Assembly: GCA_902465015.1 (NCBI GenBank)
Contig: CABQLK010000038.1
Location: 1 to 18,085 of the forward strand
Origin: an uncultured Collinsella sp.
GTDB lineage: Bacteria; Actinomycetota; Coriobacteriia; Coriobacteriales; Coriobacteriaceae
Length of the DNA: 18,085 nucleotides
Reading direction: 5' to 3'
In this document: in pieces, positions 6,322-13,151 of the stretch
Layout: each line of letters starts with the position of its first letter
Position numbering within the stretch: the stretch's first letter is position 1
Translations under genes and position numbers: made by a program
Notes under the pieces: generated by a model
Told to the model about the DNA's origin: nothing
Database searches by the model: none
What the model saw: only the letters and a program-made list of their open reading frames with translations

Positions 6322-8147
6322 TCCAGGTTCCTCCCTCCGCGGAACGCGCCAAAGCCAAAGTGGTCGCAACGCAGGCAGCGGCTTGCCTCCTGGCGTGCCT
6401 CCTCCTCGGTAAGGCCCTGCTCGACCAGATTCCAATCGTGGATGCGCTCGCCGGCCTCGCGCTCGCCCAGCTCGCAGCGGCCGCACTCGTGCTTGCCCTT
6501 AAACTGCACGGTCGGCAGCTCAACGTCGAGCTTGATCTTGTGGTCAAAGCCCAGGTAGCGGTCGATATTTGCCGAAGCAACGCGGCCGGCGTTGATGGCA
6601 CGGATGACCGTGGCGGGGCCGGTCTGGCAGTCGCCGCCGCTAAAGAGGCCATCGAAGTTGGGCACGGCGCCATCCGAATCGGTGACGATGCGACCCCACT
6701 TGCAGGCGATGCCCATGTCCTCAAACGGCTTGGAATCGATGTCCTGGCCAATGGCCACAAACACGCGCTCGCAGGGAATAACGCGCTCGGGCGTGGCGGC
6801 GGCACGCGGGGCCGGACGCCCACGACGGGGCTCACCGATAATCTGCGGCTGCACGCGCAGGCCACTCACGCGACCTTCCTCGCCCGTCTCAATAGCGAGC
6901 GGTGCGGTGAGCTCCAGAACCTCGCAGCCCTCGGCCTGGGCGCCGGCAATCTCGGCATCCTGGGCCGTCATGTCGCAGATGCGACGGCGGTAGACGATGC
7001 TCACCTTTTCGGCACCGCAGCGCACGGCAGAGCGCGCCACGTCCATGGCCACATTGCCGCCGCCGATGACGCACACGCGCTGGCCGCTCAGGTCGGGCAG
7101 CTCGTCGTCGCCGATGGCACGCAGCATCTTGACGGCCGACTCCACGCCGAGCGCCTCTTCGCCCGGAAGGCCGAGCTTCTTATCGCTGTGGGCGCCAATG
7201 GCCAGGTAGACGGCATCGAACTCGTCGCGCAGGCGGGCAAGCTCCTCGCCGTTGACGGAGTGGTCGAGTTCCACGTCGATGCCGGCGCTCAAGATCCAGT
7301 CGATCTCGGCCTGCAGGCGCTCGCGCGGCAGACGGTAACTGGGGATGCCATAGCGCAGCATGCCGCCCAGGTGGTGGCGCTGTTCAAAGATGGTCACCTT
7401 ATGGCCCATCACGGCCAGGTAGTAGGCGCAGGAAAGGCCGGCCGGACCGCCGCCAACCACGGCGATGCGCTTGCCGGTGTTGTCGGCCACTCTAGGCTTG
7501 TAATCGTTGAGGTCGCTGTGCTCAACGGCAAAACGCTTGAGGGCGAGGATGTTCATGGGATCGTCGACCATGCCACGACGGCAGTGCATCTCGCAGGGAT
7601 GCTCGCACACCAGGCCGCAAACGAGCGGCAGTGGGTTGTTCTTGCGGATGACCTTGACGGCATCGGCATAGCGGCCGGCCTCGACGAGCGAAATGTACCC
7701 GGGAATGTCGACGTGCGCCGGGCAGCCCGAGACGCACGGGACGCGGGCCTCGCGGTCAAAGCCACAGGAGTGCTCGCGGATGTGGTGCTCAAAATCGTCG
7801 CGGAAACCACGGATAGCCGTAAGCGCCATGGCGCCGGCCTCGTAACCGATGGCGCAGTCGCTCGAAAGATAGATGGTGCGGGCAGTGCGCTCAATCAAGT
7901 TGAGCGTGGACTCGTCGGCGCGGCCCTCGAGCACATCGGCGAGCAGATCGCTCAGCGCGCTCAGGCCCACACGGCAGGGCGTGCACTTGCCGCAGCTCTG
8001 GGTGGAGCACAGGTTGACGAGCGCCGCCGTAAACTCGACGGGACACGGGGCGAGCGAACTCACCGCCAGACGGCGTCCAAGCGCATCGTGCAGGTCGTCC
8101 ATGACGGCTTGAGCGTGGCTGCGTTCCATTACATGCAGTCGTGCCAT
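6315..8147 (-). CDS. NAD(P)H-oxidising hydrogenase partner: NuoF Fe-S module fused to GltD/NfnB-like flavoprotein
   Basis: A 610-residue fusion. Residues ~40-125 match the C-terminal [4Fe-4S] module of NuoF/HydB (SCGKCTPCRVG, C52/C55/C58, plus C98), but the NuoF FMN/NADH Rossmann domain is absent. Residues ~130-610 resemble the glutamate synthase small subunit or NfnB: Cys-rich Fer4_20 domain (C138, C142, C177, C181, C185, C189), FAD motif VVGGGPAGLSCAYYL (230-244), NAD(P) motif VIGGGNVAMDVA (360-371), and the FSGGDCQTGPATVI FAD-closing motif. Extra C-terminal pairs (CGRC 555-558, CLRC 591-594) may bind another cluster. It probably takes electrons from NAD(P)H through FAD and passes them to the hydrogenase. 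The ATG at 8147 has AGGGG 5 nt upstream; an ATG at 8162 lacks a good site. The end overlaps the hydrogenase start by 7 bp, indicating coupled translation. Confidence 0.9.
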   Translation of the reverse strand: MARLHVMERSHAQAVMDDLHDALGRRLAVSSLAPCPVEFTAALVNLCSTQSCGKCTPCRVGLSALSDLLADVLEGRADESTLNLIERTARTIYLSSDCAIGYEAGAMALTAIRGFRDDFEHHIREHSCGFDREARVPCVSGCPAHVDIPGYISLVEAGRYADAVKVIRKNNPLPLVCGLVCEHPCEMHCRRGMVDDPMNILALKRFAVEHSDLNDYKPRVADNTGKRIAVVGGGPAGLSCAYYLAVMGHKVTIFEQRHHLGGMLRYGIPSYRLPRERLQAEIDWILSAGIDVELDHSVNGEELARLRDEFDAVYLAIGAHSDKKLGLPGEEALGVESAVKMLRAIGDDELPDLSGQRVCVIGGGNVAMDVARSAVRCGAEKVSIVYRRRICDMTAQDAEIAGAQAEGCEVLELTAPLAIETGEEGRVSGLRVQPQIIGEPRRGRPAPRAAATPERVIPCERVFVAIGQDIDSKPFEDMGIACKWGRIVTDSDGAVPNFDGLFSGGDCQTGPATVIRAINAGRVASANIDRYLGFDHKIKLDVELPTVQFKGKHECGRCELGEREAGERIHDWNLVEQGLTEEEARQEASRCLRCDHFGFGAFRGGRNLEW

Positions 8148-8168
8148 AAGATCCCCTCTCATGCGGCA

Positions 8169-8188
8169 GCCCGGAGGCGAGGCCGGGC
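8169..8188 (-). promoter_or_regulatory. GC hairpin in leader of hydrogenase operon
   Basis: GCCCGG (8169-8174) and CCGGGC (8183-8188) can pair around an 8-nt loop, just before the start codon region. It may influence translation or RNA stability. Only the base pairing supports it. Confidence 0.3.
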
Positions 8189-8211
8189 GAAGTTGCTACA
8201 CGCACAACACT

Positions 8212-8232
8212 GACCTAAAAAGTTGTTAGGTC
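8212..8232. promoter_or_regulatory. Inverted repeat upstream of hydrogenase operon (operator or hairpin)
   Basis: GACCTAA (8212-8218) and TTAGGTC (8226-8232) are perfect arms around a 7-nt spacer, 65-85 bp upstream of the first start codon. It does not match the Rex consensus I know (TTGTGAA-N4-TTCACAA type). On the minus strand, AT-rich candidate -10 elements (TTATAC near 8253-8258 and GATAAT near 8287-8292) lie upstream of it, placing the repeat in the transcribed leader or near the start point. Confidence 0.4.
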
Positions 8233-8333
8233 TCCACACGGTTCGGCAGGCGGTATAAAATGCGACCCTCAGCGGTGAAATAGAACATTATCGCAGATAA
8301 ATGCCATATTTGATAAAACGCGTTACCAAATGA

Positions 8334-8371
8334 CAATGCCCCGCCCACGCAATCACGTGGACGGGGCATTG
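8334..8371 (-). terminator. Terminator hairpin of the alpha-glucoside PTS operon
   Basis: CAATGCCCCG (8334-8343) pairs with CGGGGCATTG (8362-8371). After one mismatch CCACG (8345-8349) pairs with CGTGG (8356-8360), leaving a 6-nt loop. It lies 33 bp beyond the stop of the GH4 gene. The following minus-strand bases (TCATTTGG) are only moderately T-rich, so it may work partly as an mRNA-stabilising end. Confidence 0.75.
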
Positions 8372-8403
8372 CTCCAGGTATGCGGCCAGCGACCCTGTTG
8401 CTT

Positions 8404-9786
8404 TTACTTGAGCTCGGGCCAGTAACCCTTGTTGGCCTCGATCATGTCGTCGAGAACCTCCTTGGCGACCTTCATCGAAGGCACGGTCTTGTTGAGCGTA
8501 AAGGCCTTGAGCGCCTTCTCGTACGAACCCTCGATCGTAGCCTCGACCACGAGCTTCTCGGAGTTCAGCTGCTGCATCATGAGGCCCTGCTGGAACAGAG
8601 GAATGTTGTCGCGACTGATGACCTCGGGGCCGTTCTTGCCAATGTAGGCAGGCAGCTCGACCATAGCGTCGTAGGGCATGTTGGGGATAGCGCCCTTGTT
8701 CTCGCAAATGACCAGGAAGCGCTGCTTGGTGTCGTTCTTCAGAGCGATGGCCAGGTCGGCAATCCAGTCGCCGTGGCTGCCCGCATAGAACGTGCTCTCG
8801 TCGATCTCGCCCGTCTTCTCGTAATGGTCGATGCCGTCGAAGAGGTTCTTCTCGCGCGTCTCCTCAACCTCGTTAGCACGGGTGCGCTCGGGGTTGGAAT
8901 GCTCGACGAACTCCTTCTGCTGCAGGTAGTAGTTCAGATACGTGTTGGGCAGGTACTCCGGGAAGCACTCCATGATCTCGTACTCGCCCTTCCAGACGTA
9001 GTACCAGCTGCCCTTGGTGTGGCGATTCTGCTCGGGGTGCTCGTCGGCGGTCTCCTCGGGCTTCTTTGCCATGAGCGAGCCCATGCCCTTGAGGTAGGAG
9101 TCGGGCAGCAGGATCTGGTGCTCCTTGATGTACTCGCGCAGCTGCGGCAGGACCTCCTCGCCCTTGTGGCGGATCGAGGTGAACCAACCAAAGTGGTTGA
9201 GGCCAAAGTAATCGTACTCGACATCCTTCTTGTCGATATCGAGCGCGGCGCAAACCACGTCGATGATTGCGATCGGCATGTCGCAGATGTTGATGATGCG
9301 AGCGTTGGGACGCAGCACGCGGCAGCCCTCGGAGACGATGGCGGCAGGGTTGGAGTAGTTGAGAATCCAGTAGTCCTTCTTGGCGTACTTCTCAACGTCA
9401 TCGATCAGCTCGACCATGGGGAAGATGGTGCGCATGCCGTAGGCAAGGCCGCCGCAACCGCAAGTCTCCTGACCCACGCAGCCGTGACGCAGCGGAATCT
9501 TCTCGTCCTGCTCGCGCATGGCGTAGCCGCCCACGCGCATCTGGGCAAACACGAAGCTGGCGTCGGTAAAAGCCGTCTTTTTGTCGGTGGTCACCGTGAG
9601 CTTGATGTCCAGGCCGAGGTCCTCGTGCAAAATCCAGTCCACGAGCACGCCGATCTTGCGCTGGCGCTCCTCGTTGATGTCGTACAGACGAATCTCGTCA
9701 ACGTCGAGCTCGTCCTTGCGCAGGGCGATGGACTTGACGATGCCGGGGGTAAAGGTGGATCCGCCACCACACAGAGTAATGATCAT
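8404..9786 (-). CDS. 6-phospho-alpha-glucosidase, glycoside hydrolase family 4
   Basis: A 460-residue cytosolic enzyme that hydrolyses phosphorylated alpha-glucosides such as maltose-6'-phosphate to glucose and glucose-6-phosphate, using NAD+ and a divalent metal. The N-terminus is the family's nucleotide-binding start (IITLCGGGSTFTPGIV). The CDMP motif (C168-P171) is the signature separating alpha-glucosidases from the beta-type CN(V/I)P enzymes, and GLNHFGW supplies metal ligand His198; Cys168 is the other. The length is normal for GlvA/MalH/AglB. The ATG at 9786 has AGGAG 9 nt upstream, and the codon is 3 nt after the EIICB stop, so the genes are coupled. It is the last gene of the PTS operon and acts on the transporter's product. 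Confidence 0.95.
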   Translation of the reverse strand: MIITLCGGGSTFTPGIVKSIALRKDELDVDEIRLYDINEERQRKIGVLVDWILHEDLGLDIKLTVTTDKKTAFTDASFVFAQMRVGGYAMREQDEKIPLRHGCVGQETCGCGGLAYGMRTIFPMVELIDDVEKYAKKDYWILNYSNPAAIVSEGCRVLRPNARIINICDMPIAIIDVVCAALDIDKKDVEYDYFGLNHFGWFTSIRHKGEEVLPQLREYIKEHQILLPDSYLKGMGSLMAKKPEETADEHPEQNRHTKGSWYYVWKGEYEIMECFPEYLPNTYLNYYLQQKEFVEHSNPERTRANEVEETREKNLFDGIDHYEKTGEIDESTFYAGSHGDWIADLAIALKNDTKQRFLVICENKGAIPNMPYDAMVELPAYIGKNGPEVISRDNIPLFQQGLMMQQLNSEKLVVEATIEGSYEKALKAFTLNKTVPSMKVAKEVLDDMIEANKGYWPELK

Positions 9787-9789
9787 TGT

Positions 9790-11406
9790 TTACTGCTCCT
9801 TCTCAATTGCGTTTTCGACCTTGTCGCGCATCTCGGCGACCTTCATGCCAAAGATGATCTGGATATTGTTGCCGTTGCGGTTGATGCCGCTGTTGGGCAC
9901 GTGGTTGATGAGGTCCTCATTGATGAGGTCCGGGTTCTTAACGTTCACGCGGAGACGCGTAAAGCAGTTCTCGAGCTCCTCGATGTTGTCCTTGCCGCCA
10001 AGACCTGCGACCAGGTCGGCAATACCTGCATCGACGCCCTCTGCGGGAGCCGCGGCAACAGCGCCCTGCTTCACCGCGACAGACGCGGCGGCCTCGCCCT
10101 CGGCAACGGACTCGGCGAGCTCGGACTCCTCCTCGCGACCAGGCGTGTGGAGGTTGAGCTTCTTGATGAGGAAGGTGAAGAGGAAGAAGTACAGCGCGGC
10201 GTTGACGACTCCGAGCACCAGCATAACCGGCCAGTTGGTCTTATCGACACCAAGAACCAGGTTGGAGACCACGATGTTGATGATGCCGCCTGCAGTCGAA
10301 GCGGGCACGGAGAGGACCTTGAGCAGGACCAGGAAGATGCCGGAAAGAACCGAGTGAACGACAAAGAGCACGGGAGCGGCAAAGACAAAGAGGAAGTCCA
10401 TGGGCTCGGTCACGCAGGAGAGCACAGCGGTGATGATCAGCGGGATGATAACGGCTTTGGTCTTATCCTTGTTCCCCTTGTAAGCGGTGACGATAAAGGC
10501 GAGACCGATACCGATGTAGGGCCACAGGTTGTTGAAGGTGTAGCTGTTGAAGTAGGTGCTATCGGAGAAGGGCTGGCCCGTCATTGCCATCTCGGCAACA
10601 CGGATGGGATAGGCACCGGCGATAACCTGATCACCCAGCGTAAGGGTGCCGCCCACATCGGAGAACTGGAACGGGGTGTAGATGAGGTGGTGCAGACCGG
10701 TGGGAACGAGCAGCTTGTTGAGCATGCCGTAGATAAACAGACCGATGTTGCCCGACTCCTTAATGATGCCGGCAACGGAGGAGATGGCACCCTGAACCGG
10801 AGGCCAAACGATGCAGAAGCCAGCGCCCATGATCCAGGAAATGATGATCATGATCAGGAACGGGAAGCGAACGCCCGAGAACATCGAAAGGGCAATGGGG
10901 AACTGCTTGTTCGAGTACTTGTTGAACACGGCACCGGTGATGCAACCAAGGATGATGCCGCCAAACACGCCGGTATCGAGCACCTGGATGCCCATAACGG
11001 TGGCCTGGCCGGTTCCGGTAAGACCGAGCATGCCGCTCGCATCGGCAAGAGAGCCGGTGGCGTTGAGCACGATGTTGTTAGCCTGCAGGAACAGGAAGAA
11101 CGACATCAGGGCGATCAGCGAAGCATGGCCCTTGTTCTTCTTTGCCATGGCGCCGGCGATGCCCACGCAGAACAGAATCGAGAGGTTGTTGATGATAAAC
11201 ATCAGCGACTGATAGACAACGGCGCCCACAAGCTGGAACGGACCGGAGCCCAGTACGGGGACCAAAGCGCAGATGGTCTTGTTGGTCAGAATGATGCCCA
11301 CGATGAGCAGGATGCCGGCAACCGAGAGATACATCATCGGCTGGACGATCGACTTCGCGAACACCTCCAACGGCGCTTTGAAATTGAACTTCTTTTTTGC
11401 GGTCAT
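9790..11406 (-). CDS. PTS alpha-glucoside (maltose-type) transporter EIICB
   Basis: A 538-residue membrane permease that takes up and phosphorylates an alpha-glucoside. The N-terminal EIIC domain (to ~residue 420) has about ten hydrophobic segments and the Glc-family substrate region (LVPTGLHHLIYTPFQF; SCVTEPMDFLFVFAAPVLF). An acidic/Ala-rich linker (EEESELAESVAEGEAAA...) leads to the C-terminal EIIB domain with phospho-Cys481 in ENCFTRLRV. It is of the MalX/GlvC/AglA type, with the EIIA supplied by the separate operon gene. The ATG at 11406 has GGGGAG 7 nt upstream; a TTG nine codons earlier is not favoured. The GH4 partner with the CDMP motif makes maltose-like substrates most likely; trehalose or sucrose is less so. 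Confidence 0.93.
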   Translation of the reverse strand: MTAKKKFNFKAPLEVFAKSIVQPMMYLSVAGILLIVGIILTNKTICALVPVLGSGPFQLVGAVVYQSLMFIINNLSILFCVGIAGAMAKKNKGHASLIALMSFFLFLQANNIVLNATGSLADASGMLGLTGTGQATVMGIQVLDTGVFGGIILGCITGAVFNKYSNKQFPIALSMFSGVRFPFLIMIIISWIMGAGFCIVWPPVQGAISSVAGIIKESGNIGLFIYGMLNKLLVPTGLHHLIYTPFQFSDVGGTLTLGDQVIAGAYPIRVAEMAMTGQPFSDSTYFNSYTFNNLWPYIGIGLAFIVTAYKGNKDKTKAVIIPLIITAVLSCVTEPMDFLFVFAAPVLFVVHSVLSGIFLVLLKVLSVPASTAGGIINIVVSNLVLGVDKTNWPVMLVLGVVNAALYFFLFTFLIKKLNLHTPGREEESELAESVAEGEAAASVAVKQGAVAAAPAEGVDAGIADLVAGLGGKDNIEELENCFTRLRVNVKNPDLINEDLINHVPNSGINRNGNNIQIIFGMKVAEMRDKVENAIEKEQ

Positions 11407-11505
11407 AGCGGTACTCCCCTTCCTTTTCCGCAAATTAAGACAGAAGTGCCCTGGACAAGACCGTGAGCCTTGCCTTATATCAATCGATGTGTGGGCACGT
11501 TATGC
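11407..11505 (-). other. Gap between antiterminator and EIICB genes
   Basis: 99 bp without a gene. GTGCCC and GGGCAC form distant inverted arms enclosing a bulged GGCAAG/CTTGTCC pairing. No T-run and no second RAT-like site was found. It may modulate relative expression of the transporter versus the regulator, but nothing stronger can be said. Confidence 0.3.
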
Positions 11506-12360
11506 CTAGAGACCAGGTTCTCCAAGCAGGTTAACAATGTGATACGCGAGATAACTCTTCTCGGCATCGGTAACAACAACGTTATAGGTAGACGACAAGT
11601 GGGCGGCTATGGCGTCCGCGCACGAGAATGCGCACGGATACGCCGTTTCATCGATTCGGAACAGCGCGTCGCCATTGATTTGCCCGGCCGTGGGGTCAAG
11701 CGCCCGCTGTGCGAAAAACTGCAGGTGGCGGACGAAACGCTCATAGGGCAGCGAGGTGTCATCGAGGGTCGTAGCATAGCGCTTGGAAACAATCGCGAGC
11801 ACGTCGCGAACAAGCTGGACCGAGACGATTAGACGATCGGAGCGCTGCGGCATGGTGGCGTTGACGATATGCAGCGTAATAAAACCCTGCTCTTCTTCGC
11901 TCATCTGGATGCCCATATACTCCTTGATAATCTGCAGCGCACGGCCCGCAAGTGCATACTCCTTGCGATAGAACTGCTGGATCTCGAGCAGCAACGGATT
12001 CTCACAGGAGACGCCCTTGCGCTCACGCTCCAAAGCAAGGCTGATATGGTCTGCGAGAGCGATGAGGATCTTATCGTTGATGTCGACATTGAGCTCTCGA
12101 CGGAGCATCTGAACAATGTCCTCGGCAATCACGAGGTTGACGGTGGGGATGGACTCCAAAAGATGTGCCAAGCGGTCAATCGTACGCGAATCCTGAGAAG
12201 TTCCCTCCTGCAACGCGTAGGTCTTTTCGATCGACGCCTCGTCGATGGCATCGCCGGCATGACGGCCAAAGCAGAGGCCTCGACCGATGACGATGAGCTC
12301 GGAGCCATCGTCCGAAGTGACCATTGCGACGTTGTTGTTAAAAACTCGCTTGATAACCAC
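11506..12360 (-). CDS. BglG/LicT-family transcription antiterminator with two PRDs
   Basis: A 284-residue RNA-binding regulator. Residues 1-55 form the co-antiterminator domain (VIKRVFNNNVAMV... GRGLCFGRHAGD), closely following the LicT start. Two PTS regulation domains follow (about 60-170 and 171-284), and all four phosphorylatable histidines are present: His105 (ALADHI), His164 (ITLHIVNA), His212 (VRHLQF) and His274 (AYHIVNL). It should bind a RAT hairpin in the nascent leader and prevent termination when sugar is flowing through the PTS. The GTG at 12360 is chosen because it aligns with the family N-terminus; GTG codons at 12372 and 12369 are alternatives. The gene sits between EIIA and EIICB, and the RAT-like site at 12972-13008 is its likely target. 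Confidence 0.92.
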   Translation of the reverse strand: MVIKRVFNNNVAMVTSDDGSELIVIGRGLCFGRHAGDAIDEASIEKTYALQEGTSQDSRTIDRLAHLLESIPTVNLVIAEDIVQMLRRELNVDINDKILIALADHISLALERERKGVSCENPLLLEIQQFYRKEYALAGRALQIIKEYMGIQMSEEEQGFITLHIVNATMPQRSDRLIVSVQLVRDVLAIVSKRYATTLDDTSLPYERFVRHLQFFAQRALDPTAGQINGDALFRIDETAYPCAFSCADAIAAHLSSTYNVVVTDAEKSYLAYHIVNLLGEPGL

Positions 12361-12378
12361 GGTACCCACCACAAGAAT

Positions 12379-12891
12379 TTACTCGGAAAGCCAGATGACA
12401 GGCTCTTTAACAGCAACAGGGCCGGAAGCATGCTCACGAAGAGTCGAGTTCTCCGAACGCTCGCACACGATAACGAAGACCGTGGGATCGAAGCCGGCAG
12501 CGCGAACCGCGTCGAAATCGACCTCGACGAGGGGCTGGCCCGCGTCGACATGGTCACCCTGGGCAACAAGCGCATGGAAGCCCTTGCCCTCAAGCTTAAC
12601 AGTGTCGATTCCGATGTGCAGCATCACCTGAGCAGAGCTGTCGTCGGACATGATGCCCAGCGCGTGCTCAGTCGGAAACAGCGCCGCAACGGTACCGGAA
12701 ACAGGAGCGCACACCGTTCCCTCTTGGGGAACCACGGCAACGCCATCGCCCACTGCACGACTGCTAAAAGCGGGGTCATTGGTATTTTCTAGATTAACAA
12801 GCTCGCCGGAAACAGGGGCGAGAATCTCGAACTCGGAAGTCGCAGTCGCCTGCTTGTCCGAGCCACCCATAAGGCGAGAAAAGAAACCCAT
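12379..12891 (-). CDS. PTS EIIA component, glucose (Crr-like) family
   Basis: A 170-residue soluble phosphocarrier. It shows the EIIA-Glc pattern ILAPVSGELVNL near the N-terminus, FPTEHALGI with His76, and MLHIGIDTVKL with His92, the expected phosphorylation site (equivalent to His90 of the enterobacterial protein). The length fits the family. The start MGFFSRL (ATG 12891) follows AAGGGA with a 9-nt spacer; the upstream in-frame ATGs (12954, 12942, 12906) are less well placed. It transfers phosphate from HPr to the EIIB domain of the operon's transporter. It is the first gene after the RAT-like leader and ends ~19 bp before the antiterminator start. Confidence 0.92.
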   Translation of the reverse strand: MGFFSRLMGGSDKQATATSEFEILAPVSGELVNLENTNDPAFSSRAVGDGVAVVPQEGTVCAPVSGTVAALFPTEHALGIMSDDSSAQVMLHIGIDTVKLEGKGFHALVAQGDHVDAGQPLVEVDFDAVRAAGFDPTVFVIVCERSENSTLREHASGPVAVKEPVIWLSE

Positions 12892-12918
12892 GGTGGCATG
12901 TCCCTTCATAAATATAGC

Positions 12919-12977
12919 CCAACCAAAATCAACCGAATGCATCCATAGAGACACACCCGTTCAAAGACTTTGGTTAG
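12919..12977 (-). terminator. Possible leader attenuator stem competing with RAT site
   Basis: On the minus strand CTAACCAAAGTC (12977-12966) can pair with GATTTTGGTTGG (12930-12919) with two G-U pairs. Its first bases (TAACC) are also able to pair with GGTTA inside the RAT-like site, so the two folds are mutually exclusive. The loop is long (35 nt) and the following bases (GCTATATTTATG) are only loosely U-rich, so the terminator role is uncertain. Confidence 0.35.
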
Positions 12978-13008
12978 ACCCACGTCCGAGGGGACTCGGT
13001 AACCTTCC
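12972..13008 (-). promoter_or_regulatory. RAT-like ribonucleic antiterminator site
   Basis: The minus strand reads GGAAGGTTACCGAG, a TCCC loop, then CTCGGACGTGGGTCT. It resembles BglG/LicT/SacY targets (GGATTGTTAC-stem-loop-stem-GGCAAAACCT) in the leading GGA, the GTTAC box and a small hairpin (CCGAG/CTCGG, 4-nt loop). It lies ~15 nt after the predicted transcription start and ~80 nt before the EIIA start, where a RAT is expected in an operon encoding its own antiterminator. The 3' side departs from consensus. Confidence 0.6.
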
Positions 13009-13029
13009 GCATTTCTTTTTACGGGGGTT

Positions 13030-13057
13030 ATTGTAGACAAGCCCAAAGCCGGAACAA
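13030..13057 (-). promoter_or_regulatory. Promoter of the alpha-glucoside PTS operon
   Basis: On the minus strand TTGTTC (13057-13052) and TACAAT (13035-13030) are 16 nt apart, a good sigma-70-type arrangement with a five-of-six -10 match. The predicted start (~13023) lies just upstream of the RAT-like site. Confidence 0.6.
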
Positions 13058-13086
13058 TCATTATGACCGGCGAACGGTATTTAGGC

Positions 13087-13134
13087 GGCACTTAGGGACG
13101 TTCCTTTCCCGCCGGCACCCAGGGGCACTCCTTG
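13087..13134. repeat. REP/MITE-like element, copy B (degenerate)
   Basis: The 20 bases at 13087-13106 are identical to 1580-1599 in copy A. They are followed by a diverged direct copy beginning CGGCACCCAGGGGCACTCCTT (13114-13134, read from the C at 13111-13114 region). The inverted second arm of copy A is not preserved. It lies between the EFR1-like gene's stop and the PTS promoter. Confidence 0.65.
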
Positions 13135-13151
13135 CAGCAATCTCGTATGCG

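Noticed and set aside
6322..6486. Extended N-terminus of the hydrogenase, beginning 55 codons earlier
   Set aside because: The extra residues are Arg/Gly/Pro-rich, lie wholly inside the flavoprotein gene in another frame, and lack a ribosome site, unlike the ATG at 6321.
6360..8213. 617-codon frame on the + strand opposite the hydrogenase flavoprotein
   Set aside because: It has no domain-like motifs; the minus-strand gene has intact FAD, NAD(P) and Fe-S motifs and a ribosome site.
8380..11466. 1028-codon open frame on the + strand opposite the GH4 and EIICB genes
   Set aside because: It is antisense to two genes with clear catalytic motifs. High GC and strong codon bias keep the opposite frame open, and the translation has no recognisable domain.
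12972..13008. Rho-independent terminator upstream of the PTS operon
   Set aside because: The CCGAG/CTCGG hairpin has no following T-run and sits after a promoter. Its resemblance to RAT sites is the better explanation.
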